The translations under genes were made by a program, and so were the position numbers. From Globisporangium splendens (taxonomy: Eukaryota; Oomycota; Peronosporomycetes; Pythiales; Pythiaceae), in contig VFIW01000027.1 of assembly GCA_006386115.1 (NCBI GenBank), positions 1-64,000 on the forward strand: 64,000 bases of DNA, read 5' to 3'. Shown one piece after another: positions 29,947 to 40,236 of the stretch (positions are counted from its first letter, which is position 1; each line of letters begins with the position of its first letter). Below the pieces are notes generated by a model. It saw nothing but the letters and a program-made list of their open reading frames with translations, searched no databases and was not told where the DNA came from.

Positions 29947-30133
29947 CAGTGGAGAGTGCGAATGCTGGGAGGTGATGGAAAAAGGATGGAATGGATATGC
30001 ACTTTCTGTATGTGAGAGAAACTTGATCACCTGTGTAAAATGACGCTGATGATTGGTCAGAATGGGTGTGAATGCAACTGGTAATTGAAATATACATCAG
30101 AAAACCCATGCTGTGATCTTGCACGGTCACTAA

Positions 30134-33100
30134 GTGGGGGAATTTGCAAACCAAGAAAAAGACAAAGGATTTCAATCATCCGGAATTCGTCAAGGATGTC
30201 CGCTGGTCCCTCTTCTCTTCATCTTGGCGTTAGAGGTTCTTTATCGGAAAATCGAAGCGAGTGACGAAATACACGGCGTTGAACTCCAGGCAGCAGGATG
30301 CGCAACTGAAGTCAGAATTGGAGGATACGCAGACGACACGACCATTTATCTTAGCGATCCCAAGGATATTAACGCCGTGTTTGCAATCCTGGACAAATAT
30401 GGAGCAGCTTCTGGGCTTCGAGTCAATCGGCACAAATCTGCAGTATTACCGCTGAACAAGGAATATAGCCCCACCGAAGAGTCAGTCAGTGACATTCATG
30501 TGCTACAACGTGAGGAACATTGCCGCTACCTCGGTATCCAAGTCGGACAAACGCCTTCGAATGCAAGTAACTGGTCCAAGTGCATCCAAGCCTTACGTGT
30601 CAGACTTCGACTTGCGCGTCTCAAAACTCACTCTGTCGCCCAACGCGCAGCAATTGACAGTGCCGTCATCGTACCCAAAGTGCTTTACGTGGCCAGGCAC
30701 TCCTGGCCCTCTACGGCTATTGTCAATCAACTACACGACCTAGTGAAACAATTTGTCTGGGGCTCAAGGAACGGTAAGCCTGCGAAACCGTGGATGAAGG
30801 AAGAACAAGCTGAACTCAAAAAATGAATGGAGGTTTGTCAGTACCCAACATCAGAACTGAGCTGATGACGATGAGCGCCACAGCAGTTTCCAAATGGTCA
30901 CTCACAACCTCTCACATCGATCAGGTCATCGGGGAAATCTTGCTTCACAACACAAGGGCTTCTTCGACGTACATCACGCCGCTCGATGCAATTCCAAGGC
31001 GGCCACCCCAGCTTCGTGATAACATGTGGACAACTGGCGCAGCATTATGTGCGTCGCTCCATTTTCGACTCTACGAGCCCAGAGAACGTGATAATATACG
31101 TTGGTGTTACGAGCACTTCAAGTCGACAATTGTGCAGGCTCAATGGGACGGCGAGGTGTTCCAGATCGACCTCAGCTCTAAAATGTCTGACAGGCTTCCA
31201 GGTATCATCGCTGAAGGACGAAAGCTACGCGGGACATTCTGTGCAGAATGGTTGCCATACATGACCTCGACTGCAGATGGGTGGCTTCTTGATTCCAACG
31301 GCTCCCCTTACAAGCTTGCTCACACATCATTATCAGTTGGAACAGCACAACTGGGCGACATACTTCGATGGGAGTGGATAAGACCAGGAGTGCTTAACTT
31401 CATCCCAACATGTGGAATCTCCGGATTCTCCCGGCCGTCTATTCGAGCGCTCGAGCGGTTATGTGCTACGTTGGTATCCAACTTCCCACAGCTTCTGTAT
31501 CGACCACAGCAAACAAATGTGCTTCGGCTGTACAACGGGCAACGTCATTACAACCACGAATGGCATCTGCACACCAGTGAAGCAACTCTGACCCACGTCG
31601 ACACGACCCTAGTCAAAGCTACGCATACAGTTCACTCCGCAATGGACTGTGACGTCATGGCAACAAGGGACTTGAACGGGCAGAAGGTGTCGTTCCATGC
31701 ACATCCACGTTTCACAAGAATCGTGCAACTATGGGGTGGCAACGGACGATATAATACGACCAGATCTTTCTACCGGCAACAAGTTGCAGCAACGAGGACA
31801 CAAATTGGCAAAGATACTCGAGATGCAGCAGTCAACAAAGCTGTCCATACAGCAGGATCTCTGTGGCCAGGACTGCAATTAATCCAATGGAGCGAATTAC
31901 ACAACATCCCAGGGATTACTGCTTATACGGCTCAGACTCTTCTCCGACTGAAAGCCAACCGACTCTCCATGTGGAACTATGAGAAAGCTGATCTATCCTG
32001 CTCGGATCCCGAATGTTCCCAAGTTGTCCAATCTTCTGTTCAACATCTATTCTGGGAGTGTCCGAAAGCCAAACTCGTGTGGAACTACTTTTATGCGCTA
32101 TGGGCGAAGATCGGAATCACTCCTGGTCACGACCCCGCAATCTGGATCTTCAGTCTGGATCTACCAGATACTCCAAGGCATGCATGGACCACGATCAAGA
32201 AACACATTATCGGACACAAGTTCTCCAATGAACATCTCCAAGATCATCTCTATTCCGTCGCACACATGCTGTGGCGATATATGAGCGCGTCGCTCATACA
32301 TGCCATTTGGTGTGCGCATCTGCGACGCATGGATTCGGATCCAATCAAATCGACTGCTGAGATGGCGATCATGATGACCAGATTAGAGGCAGGAATGCGA
32401 AACCTCACACGACTCGCTGAAGCGCAAGCTGGAGACTCGGACGGTCACACGGTTGCAGCAGTTCTCAAGGCATATGTCGACTGCTTTCTCAGCCAAACCG
32501 ACGCCATCCCCTTGACTCCAAGTGATACTCGCGGCGTTTACCTGTTGTTTTTCGATGGTGGATCACGCGGCAATCCAGGACCAGGAGGGACTGGATCCAT
32601 TATCGTGCGTGTCCATAAGGACTCGCACACAGCCAGTTTAATTTGGGCCGCGAGCATGGCGTATAGCAGGAAGGACACGACCAACAACTTTGCCGAGTAC
32701 TGGGGTCTCATACACGGACTCCGAGAAGCCCAACGCAGTCACTTCGAACCGTTGTACGTGATTGGAGACAGTGCACTCATTATCTCCCAACAGCGAATGC
32801 ATCGGTCCCCTCGACAGCACCGATTGGCACGTTTATACCAGACAAGTCGACGACTCGCGGATTGCATCGACATCCGAGGATGGTACCATCACTACCGTGC
32901 CTTCAACAAGATGGCGGACTCAGCCGCCAACCTAGCCATGGACACCAGAACCTCAACGCAGGTTCACTTCCCAACTCAAAGAGCTGCTTTCAACAATCTC
33001 ACCCAGGATCTTGACAACGACGTCATGCATTGGCTTATGCGAAGTTCGGAAGACCCAAGGTCATTGGACAACACAAGGCAGCCTCACATAGGACCAAGAG

Positions 33101-33165
33101 AACATGCCATCCTGGTCAAAGATTATTTAGCATTCAGAAGTGATCTATTGCAATCCGCGCTGTAG
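30134..33165 (+). pseudogene. LINE ORF2: partial RT, zinc knuckle, RNase H; frameshifted
   Basis: The first part (to 30826) has RT motifs GIRQGCP and YADD, but the N-terminal RT motifs and any endonuclease are missing. At the A6 run before 30823 the frame shifts: one more A (or a -1 slip) would join it to the 780-codon frame at 30823-33165. That frame has a Cys/His zf-RVT-like knuckle near residues 393-415 (CSDPEC...HLFWEC) and an RNase H with Asp near 576 (FFDGGSRGNPG), Glu near 622 (NNFAEYWG) and Asp near 647 (VIGDSA). RNase H after RT places it among the RNase H-bearing LINE clades. Truncation plus frameshift make it inactive, though it may be mobilisation-competent in related copies. Confidence 0.88.
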
Positions 33166-33277
33166 ACACATTTACACTCCTAGATGAAATTCACAATGAA
33201 GATTAGGTAGGAGAATGGATATTGTAGGTCACGAAGATGAACCTAAATATACCTCACCTTATAAAGATAAAGATGAC
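30134..33277 (+). mobile_element. LINE (non-LTR retrotransposon), 5'-truncated, with RNase H
   Basis: The coding region begins inside the RT palm. The 3' UTR ends ATTGTAGGTCAC...CCTCACCTT followed by a short ATAAAGATAAAGAT tail (33261-33274). The region 29947-30133 upstream has no gene. No convincing target-site duplication was found. Confidence 0.88.
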
Positions 33278-33496
33278 ACCGGTTGTTGGGTATAGTTTAA
33301 GCTGAATTGTTGGGGTTGTTATTTTATCAAATGGAGTTGCGACAGAACGCTCCATTGTTATGCTGTGCTCTTTGAGTGCTAGAAGAGATTTATATGTAAA
33401 TGTAGCTTTATTGTCTACAACAGTTTCTGATTTAGCACCATCAGACCATTCAAATACTACAGGGTTTAGAAGGGTAATCGTTTGCCTCCCAGCCAT
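33278..33496 (-). other. Unrecognised open frame next to the LINE tail
   Basis: From ATG 33496 the minus strand is open for 81 codons, ending inside the LINE tail. The sequence looks protein-like (starts MAGRQTITLLNPVVFEW) and is AT-richer than the neighbouring genes. I do not recognise it. It may be an ORF cut by the LINE insertion, or chance. Confidence 0.25.
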
Positions 33497-33942
33497 CCGT
33501 TTGAGCTGAAAATTTGGGAGAATATGCGCAATCAAAATTAAGTAGCTGAGCCAAAATCTTAAATAAATCGTCAAGTTGAATCAGCCGCAATATCCCATCA
33601 CCCTCGATGATGTCATCGACAATTATCAATCTATCACCCTCGTTGCTGTCTCAATTGCCTTTTCGGATTTTCACAATTATCAACAACTATTCAATCAAAT
33701 ATCAACAATCACAATATCGCATCTCCTTTCTCGGGCTCTCTTCCAACTCCATCAATCAACAAACATCCACAATGTACAGCTCTTTCCAAATACAACACAC
33801 TGTATCACAATCACACTTCATTATTTAAAAGTTTATTCAACCAATGATATATAAACGAGCAAGCTACTTGTGTAAGATGCAAGGAAGGTTCTAGTTCGCG
33901 CAGCCAAACTACATCTAGCCTCCATAAAGGGTACCGTCTTCA
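33497..33942. other. AT-rich spacer
   Basis: AT-rich, with many ATCAAC/CAATTATCAA words and no recognised gene. Confidence 0.5.
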
Positions 33943-35703
33943 TCACGCCTCTTCAATTTGCGACTCCACAGTGTCGAGCAGCTCCAGCATCTCCGCGTCG
34001 GATGGGAAAGCGAACAAGTCGAGTTCTTCTTCTGCTGACAGGTCATTCTCTTCAATAGCGCGACTTCCGCTGCCACGTACTTCATCGTTGTGTCGCGCCA
34101 ACAGCTCTGCGACCGGAATGTGCTCGTCGTCGCTGTCGATATCCATCGCGCTTTCTCTCTCCAGCAACTGGATGTGTTGAGCCGACAGACCTTCCTCTCC
34201 CATAGTCGACACTGGCAGCAACCCGGACACTCGGTCGCTGATTCGCACGCTCTCCATCGCTCTCTGAGTCGAATCATCCGCGCGGTAAATCGTTTGCTGG
34301 GTCTGGAAACTGTGATACATTTGGCGAGAGAGGCTGTACAATTGCTGCATGTTCAGCTGCTTCGACGCCTTCGTGACGTAGATGGATCTGCAATCGCGGA
34401 TTGACACGACTTTGCCGAACTTCATGTACACGAGCTTCTGGAAGCGCTTCGTCAGGTACGGCTCTTGCTCACCACGACGGTCGATGAAGAGACTAGAGCA
34501 ACCACTCCGAGCCAAGTTGTCGCGGTGTTGGAGGTAAACTTCAAAGTCCGACGTGAAGCGAGGAGGAAGCACCACCACAACGGGGCCGTAAATGTGGTAC
34601 GTCTTGTGCCGCTTCACAGTCATCACCACGAACCCGTTCACAATCTTGATCTCTTCCCGCTTGATCATGTTGAAGACTTGGAGACGCTGTGGGGGGATAC
34701 TGAACAAGAGCACAACCAGGAAGTAGTTCCGGAACGGAATGTACGTCTCCCAAGTTGGCTCGCCACTCTCTTCAAAGTCGCCGCGCGCTTCGTCCATGCG
34801 GTTCTTCAAGTCGTTGTCGACAAACGCGAGAATGTCGGAGTAACTTGGCAGCTCAAGGAGACGATCTGCCTTGGCTTGAGGGTCGCGGTCGGTCACTCGG
34901 TGCTTGGAGACACTGAAGCACAATTCATGGAGCATGTCGCGGCTTTCCTTGAGGCTGACTTGCTGGAGAACGTCGACGCGCCAGTTCAGAAAGACCACCA
35001 AAGTGCGCAGGTAGTTGTACACCGTCGACTTGTTCAGCGGCTGCTTATTCACGTCCAGTCCAACCACCATTGTGAACGCGTTCAGCCGAGGGACGTGGAA
35101 GATCACCTGGCACGAGCTTGGGCGCTTCAGTCGCTTCATGAGGGTGATGCCGTCGAGGTTGTGGAAGTCGGCGAGCTTCCCGAGCGCAGTTCGAAACTTC
35201 GACAGGAAAGATTCAGGGCGACGAATGCTCTTGTGCTTCCCAAGCGATGTGTCCGACATGACCCACGCAACAAAGTCCGGAAAGTATTCCATGAGCTCTG
35301 CATGAGATGGCGCAAGATTCTTGTGGCGATGGATGCCGGTTGGTGGTGGGCGGAACAACGGCCCAAGCTCGACAACAGCTTCTTCGCTCTTCTCCTCGTC
35401 TTCGTCACCGAGGCCCGCTTCTTCGAACGACGTTGCTTCAACTTCAGGCGCACAGGACTTGACATGGCGCGACCAATTGGTTCGGGATACCTCCTTGCCG
35501 CAGTGCTCGCAAGATCTCGCATCGTGATTGCGAAGGTGGCTCTGGAGCAACTTGCTCGTCTTGAATGTGCGCAGCGGCTCACACTCAGGGCAGAAGAGAT
35601 CGGGTAGACCAGCGTGGGCTGATGCTCGGTGGTGATTCATCTTCTGCCGCGTCGAGTACGTCTTCACGCAGACCGGAGCGTAGAAGCACGGTACGTCGGG
35701 CAT
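33943..35703 (-). CDS. Zinc-finger tyrosine-recombinase-like protein, diverged paralogue (586 aa)
   Basis: Clear but distant paralogue of the proteins at 19332 and 26556. Numbered from ATG 35703: zinc-binding clusters at about 6-31, 38-60 and 65-84 (the last ends H-x3-C), an acidic linker (about 97-113), then Arg340 (PPQRL), Lys367 (RHKTYHIYG), Arg439 (SIRDCRS), His464 and Tyr473 with the same nine-residue spacing. VSIRDCRSIYVT and QRLQVFN are shared with the other copies. The C-terminus is acidic. The frame is open upstream to 35856 through a 12-nt repeat encoding (TKQA)n; I prefer the ATG that aligns with the paralogues. It is not part of the duplicated block, so the family is older than the block duplication. 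Confidence 0.8.
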   Translation of the reverse strand: MPDVPCFYAPVCVKTYSTRQKMNHHRASAHAGLPDLFCPECEPLRTFKTSKLLQSHLRNHDARSCEHCGKEVSRTNWSRHVKSCAPEVEATSFEEAGLGDEDEEKSEEAVVELGPLFRPPPTGIHRHKNLAPSHAELMEYFPDFVAWVMSDTSLGKHKSIRRPESFLSKFRTALGKLADFHNLDGITLMKRLKRPSSCQVIFHVPRLNAFTMVVGLDVNKQPLNKSTVYNYLRTLVVFLNWRVDVLQQVSLKESRDMLHELCFSVSKHRVTDRDPQAKADRLLELPSYSDILAFVDNDLKNRMDEARGDFEESGEPTWETYIPFRNYFLVVLLFSIPPQRLQVFNMIKREEIKIVNGFVVMTVKRHKTYHIYGPVVVVLPPRFTSDFEVYLQHRDNLARSGCSSLFIDRRGEQEPYLTKRFQKLVYMKFGKVVSIRDCRSIYVTKASKQLNMQQLYSLSRQMYHSFQTQQTIYRADDSTQRAMESVRISDRVSGLLPVSTMGEEGLSAQHIQLLERESAMDIDSDDEHIPVAELLARHNDEVRGSGSRAIEENDLSAEEELDLFAFPSDAEMLELLDTVESQIEEA

Positions 35704-35713
35704 CTTGGAACGT

Positions 35714-35768
35714 AGCAATGCTGGCTTGGTGGCTTGCTTGGTGGCTTGCTTGGTGGCTTGCTTGGTAG
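35714..35768. repeat. 12-bp tandem repeat GTGGCTTGCTTG
   Basis: About four copies just upstream of the paralogue's preferred start codon, probably 5' UTR. Confidence 0.7.
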
Positions 35769-35856
35769 TGGACAGGAAATCCAAAAGTGAGCTCCATGAT
35801 CGGACGCAAACTTTCATGATCCTTCCTCTGAAGGCAGGGAGTGAGAACATGTCCAA

Positions 35857-36529
35857 GTGCGCACATCATTGAAGATCAAACGTACGCGATGACAGCGAGC
35901 TGTCACAAGTGCTGTTTCATGCGTTCAAACACTCATCCATTGTCTCTGACATTGCATTTCTCATATTTCTCATTTCTCATTTGCTTCTCCATTTTTCTCA
36001 TGCAAATATACCCACTATTTCCCTCGCCCTCTTTCTCCTCACTCTCTTTTCCCTCCCCCTCTCTCTTCTCTTTCCTATCATTCTCTCCCCTCTCTCTCTC
36101 TCCTCTCATTCTTTGCCCTCCCCCTCTCTCTCTTCGCTTGTCCCATCTCTTTCTTTTTTCAGGTTCTGATTACACCATCGCTTTTTCTCCATCTCTCGCT
36201 GTGCCTGTTCTCTACTTATTCTCAACAGTTTCCTCGCAGTTTCTTTGTGGATACAGACCTCCTCTCCTTTATTCTTGTTTTAAATGTCTCCACCCCGCCT
36301 TCACTTCTTCGTAGCTCTGAATTGTACCCACAAGCTGCATTCCAATTCAAATCCGGACACCAACATTTGAGACACGCTCTATAACGTCTGAGAATGCTGG
36401 ATGGGGCTCATAAACAATCAGTGTGTACAGCTATTCTGGACACCAGGTGTGGGTAAGTTGGTGTGCAAAGTTTTACTGTATGAAGCTCCAATTTGGATCT
36501 TTACATTTACACTCAACCCGTTCAACAAC
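35857..36529. other. Intergenic, with polypyrimidine tract
   Basis: About 35985-36165 is a CT-rich low-complexity tract (CCCTCTCTC...). No gene recognised. Confidence 0.6.
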
Positions 36530-36809
36530 GATATTCAGCGCATACAAAACCGGTGGCGCGGTTCTAGTGGGGTAAGCTTCTGACCTCTACGCTGTTGATT
36601 GCGGGTTCGAGTCCCGTTCGGAGCGGGATTTTCAACGAGCGGAAATTCGATGTTCTTCGGGCCTAATCAGGGGTAGCGGTGGGACCCCATGGGGGGCAAT
36701 AAGACCCAGCCCTGTAATTCCTACCTCTTCAATAAAAATCGGCTATTGTAGGTCACAACGATGAACCTAAATATACCTCACCTTCAAAATCAGATATTCA
36801 GCGCATACA
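36530..36809 (+). mobile_element. tRNA-derived SINE with 17-bp target-site duplication and LINE-like 3' tail
   Basis: A perfect TSD GATATTCAGCGCATACA flanks the element (36530-36546 and 36793-36809). The head has pol III box A-like GGTTCTAGTGG (about 36560-36570) and a perfect box B GGTTCGAGTCC (36604-36614). The body is about 130 bp. The last 40 bp (36745-36784) match the 3' end of the LINE at 33221-33260 in 38 of 40 positions. The empty site can be read from the neighbouring degenerate repeat near 37205 (CGATATTTGTCGCATAGCCG). Confidence 0.9.
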
Positions 36810-37580
36810 CGTACGTACCCGTCAAATCTGATGCTTGTTTCAGATTCCCCATACAAAAATCATACAAAGTCCAAGTTTTCAGACAATATCACGTTGTATT
36901 GGGTGCAATGCGAGTGAAAGTCCTGGTGTGCCAACAACAGTGGTACAGTGCACATAAAAAAGCCAGGAAGTACCACTGTTGTGTTGCCCATGTAAAGTTA
37001 CATAGGTATACAAACTTTCATTCAATTTGGGTCAATACTGAGGTCGCGCGAGCAGGGTGTCGATAACAAGTGTGCCGTGTACATAGACGAGTCAGGAAGT
37101 ACCACTGTCGTGTTGCCCGCATAAAGTTACATAAGTATACAAACTTTCATACAATTTGCATTTATATTCGCTTTCTATTGTCCCAATCACACTCGCACCT
37201 GTGTAAATCGATATTTGTCGCATAGCCGTGCGTCCCCCGTCAAATGTGATACTTCCATCGCATTCCCCATACAAAAATACATACAAGTGCAAGTTTTCAC
37301 GAGGTTTCGAGCACTTTTTGCATGACACTCAAATAGAGTGGTACACGGTGCATAGACAGGTCTGAAAGTCCCACAGTCGTGTTCGCGATACAAAAGTAGG
37401 CAGGTATACAAAGTTTCATACAAATTGGCCCCCTGTAGCCCGCGCTGCAAGCACATTCGTCTTTGACTTCCATTGAGTATACTATACAAACTGACAGACA
37501 AATCGATGTGGTCCACCCTAACCATGTTTATATTTCGACCTAATTGAAATATTTCATGCAGAAACCCCGAAGATATCGGT
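36810..37580. repeat. Degenerate tandem repeats of CCATACAAAAA / GTATACAAACTTTCATAC type
   Basis: At least two diverged copies share CCGTCAAATSTGATRCTT, ATTCCCCATACAAAAAT, AAGTTTTC, AGTACCACTGTYGTGTTGCCC and TATACAAACTTTCAT in order (about 36825-37045 and 37070-37430). The ACTTTCATACAAA word also occurs in reverse orientation in the subtelomeric blocks (TTTGTATGAAAGTTTGTATG). No gene. Confidence 0.6.
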
Positions 37581-37629
37581 GGTTAAGTTAATATAGAAAA
37601 GCCCAGTCAAATTTGCTCATCACTTTGCG

Positions 37630-37761
37630 AAAATCGAGCTCGGCTCGTCATGGTTAAGTTAATATAGAAAAGCCCAGTCAAATTTGCTCGTCATGGTTTT
37701 GCTGGCAGAGCCTAACCACTTTGACTTGATTTTTGTATGATGACGAGCCTGTTTAGGGACC
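37630..37761 (+). repeat. 132-bp dispersed repeat with internal inverted repeat, copy 2
   Basis: Matches 18855-18986. Part of it (GGTTAAGTTAATATAGAAAAG...) is also duplicated just upstream at 37581-37618. Confidence 0.75.
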
Positions 37762-38341
37762 ATAGAGAAATCAAAGGGAGCGCGTAGTTGCTCCTTGAAG
37801 CCAGATCCGACAGCGCGTCAACAAAGTGATTATACGCAGAACTCTTCCCTCATGTCCGCGAACGGGATGAATCCGCAGTCTAAAGTATTGGCTAGCAGTA
37901 TTGATGTCGAGGTCGTTCCGTGCTCCCGTCGCTCTCAACACACTTGCCACAGTATAGATAGCTCAAATTCCCATCCTACACAGCGACGCACTTCAACTAG
38001 CTCAGTAATTCCATATATCCAATCATCTAATATTTTCCAGTATTTCACAAACTATTACACCATGACGAATTATTGCGGTTTATACTGCTTGATGGGAGGT
38101 CTTGTCAAAGGCTGTGGATGCAAAGTTTGACTGGTAACCTCTATGCAGATACTAATGCCCTCGGATGACCCCATGCTCCCAGTTGACACGAGCGCGACTT
38201 TGGGGAAACACAGAGCTCCATGGCAGCCGTGAAAGACGCTGACGATGCTCCCAAGAGTCTTGTAATGTGTTTATTGTATGCATTCACGAGTTCCGCACTT
38301 TCGAATTCCCCTCCAAGCACACCGCGGTTTTCGCTCCAGCG
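37762..38341. other. Intergenic transition into unique sequence
   Basis: No gene recognised. It separates the repeat mosaic from the P450 cluster and contains the promoter of P450-1. Confidence 0.5.
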
Positions 38342-40050
38342 ATGCAACTCTGGTCGCTGCAACCCGTCTACGCGCTCGTCGCGATCCTGCTCTCAGCTGT
38401 CACGCTTCCCCTCGTCAGCACGGTCCGCCGCAAAATGCGCATCGCGCGCGGCATCGCGGCGATCCCTGGTCCCAAAGGCGTGCCGCTCCTCGGCGCCTTA
38501 CCCGAGCTGGCGGCAAACCTCAAGAACATCTACACGTACCAGGTAAGGCGCCACCTCCGATGCTGGTAGTTGTACAGTATCTGCAGAAAGCCTCACTGCA
38601 TGCTTGCTCTGCGTTTTACAGGAAGATCAACTCAATGAGATCGGTGGTGGCCGCATGAAATTGCCTGTGACGCTCTTCACCGATGGCACCGTCTACGTAA
38701 GTGTCAGTCGCCAGTGTATGGTCGTAATTGCATTCGTGTTGCTGACGGCAACGGTATTCGTCTGTGGATGCTTAGCTTACGTCGCCTGAGGACATGAAGC
38801 ACATCCTGTCGACGCGCATGGACAACTACGTCAAGTCGCGACATTTTATCGACTGCGCCGGCGAGACGTTCAGCAAGTCGTTCTTCGGTCTTAACCACGC
38901 GCACACGGCCGACGACGGCGCGATGTGGAAGTTGCAGCGCAAGGTCGCGGGCAAAGTGTTCACGGCCAACAATTTCCGCGTGTTCTCGGAGAAAATCTTC
39001 TACCAGTACGCCTTGCAGGTGGTGGATGCCATCGACATGCAAGGCGGCAAATGCGATATGAAGCTCCTCAGCGATCAGTACACGCTGCAAGCGATCTTTG
39101 ATGTCGCGATCGGCGTTCCGCTCAAGGACGTCGACGACAAGCTCGGGCTGAGCTTCACGGACGCGATGGGGTATGTTGTGACCCACGCGGTCACGCGGAT
39201 GTTCCTCAAACCGCACTACAAGTACTTCTGGTGGTGCATGCCGAGCGAACGCAAGATGGACCGCAACGAGCAAATGATCCGGGAGCTCGCCGAGAAGCTG
39301 CTGTTTCAGCGTGTGCTGGAGCCGCCTGAGGTCATCGAACCACGGTCGGACATCATGTCGTTGTTCATCAAAAAGGCTCGAGAGCTCAGCAGCGAGGAAG
39401 GCTCGTCGATCTTGGACATTCCTACGCTGCGCTCGATCTTCCTGACATTCATCATCGCCGGGTGGGAGACGACGTCGTCGACGATCACGCACGCATTTTA
39501 TCAACTCGCGCGCTACCCAGACGCTCAGCGAAAGATCATCGACGAACTCGATGAGCTCGGCAGCGAGGTTCTCTCGTATGATGCCATCAAGAAGCTCAAG
39601 TACCTTGACGCCGCTGTGAACGAATCCTTGCGCATCAACCCGACGGTCCCAGCTAATCTCAAAATTGCAGTGGAAGACGACTATCTTCCGGATGGCACGT
39701 TCATCCCAGCAGGCGTAGAGATCCTCTATAACAACTTTTACATTGGCCGCAACAGCTCCATGTGGGGGCCAGACCCGCGCGTGTTCCGCCCTGAGCGCTG
39801 GCTCGAGATGAAGACGCGACCCAGCGCGTACGACTTTCCAGTGTTCCAGGCTGGTGCGCGCATCTGTCCGGGTATGAACATGTCGCTGCTTGAGACGAAA
39901 GTGATTATCGCAGTGGTGCTGCGCCGCTTTCACGTGTCGCTGCAGGAAGGCGAGAAGGAGAACGGCATTTGTCATTTGTTCAGCGCGACGCTCGTGATGG
40001 AGGGCGGATTGCAGCTCAAGATGACACCACGCAGTGCGAATGCGTACTGA
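38342..40050 (+). CDS. Cytochrome P450, copy 1 (516 aa, 3 exons)
   Basis: Heme-thiolate monooxygenase, probably ER-anchored and CYP86-like in style (fatty-acid-type hydroxylase; substrate not known). Exons 38342-38542, 38622-38696 and 38776-40050; both introns are 79 nt, GT-AG, phase 0. An N-terminal hydrophobic anchor (about residues 8-27) is followed by the proline-rich hinge (AIPGPKG). The I-helix AGWETT holds the catalytic Thr. ExxR is ESLR; PERW is present. The heme loop FQAGARICPG has Cys near residue 455. It is convergent with copy 2. Intron positions match copies 2-4, so the cluster arose by duplication. Confidence 0.95.
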
Positions 40051-40236
40051 AACAAAAGGCGCATCCGCCAACTGCTTCATACTGCACGTTGTTGAGAGAA
40101 AGAGCTCAGTCATATTTCGCCGAGAGTCTTTGGCAGCAACACCTGCTGAGGAACTAGGACATTACAAAACGTTTTGGATAGCACAAAATCTCCCGAAAAT
40201 CTGATAGTTCTCCCGCTTAGTACGATTGCGCCTATT

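Noticed and set aside
36551..36630. tRNA gene
   Set aside because: A and B boxes are present, but the acceptor and anticodon stems do not form and the unit lies inside a target-site duplication, so it is a SINE head.
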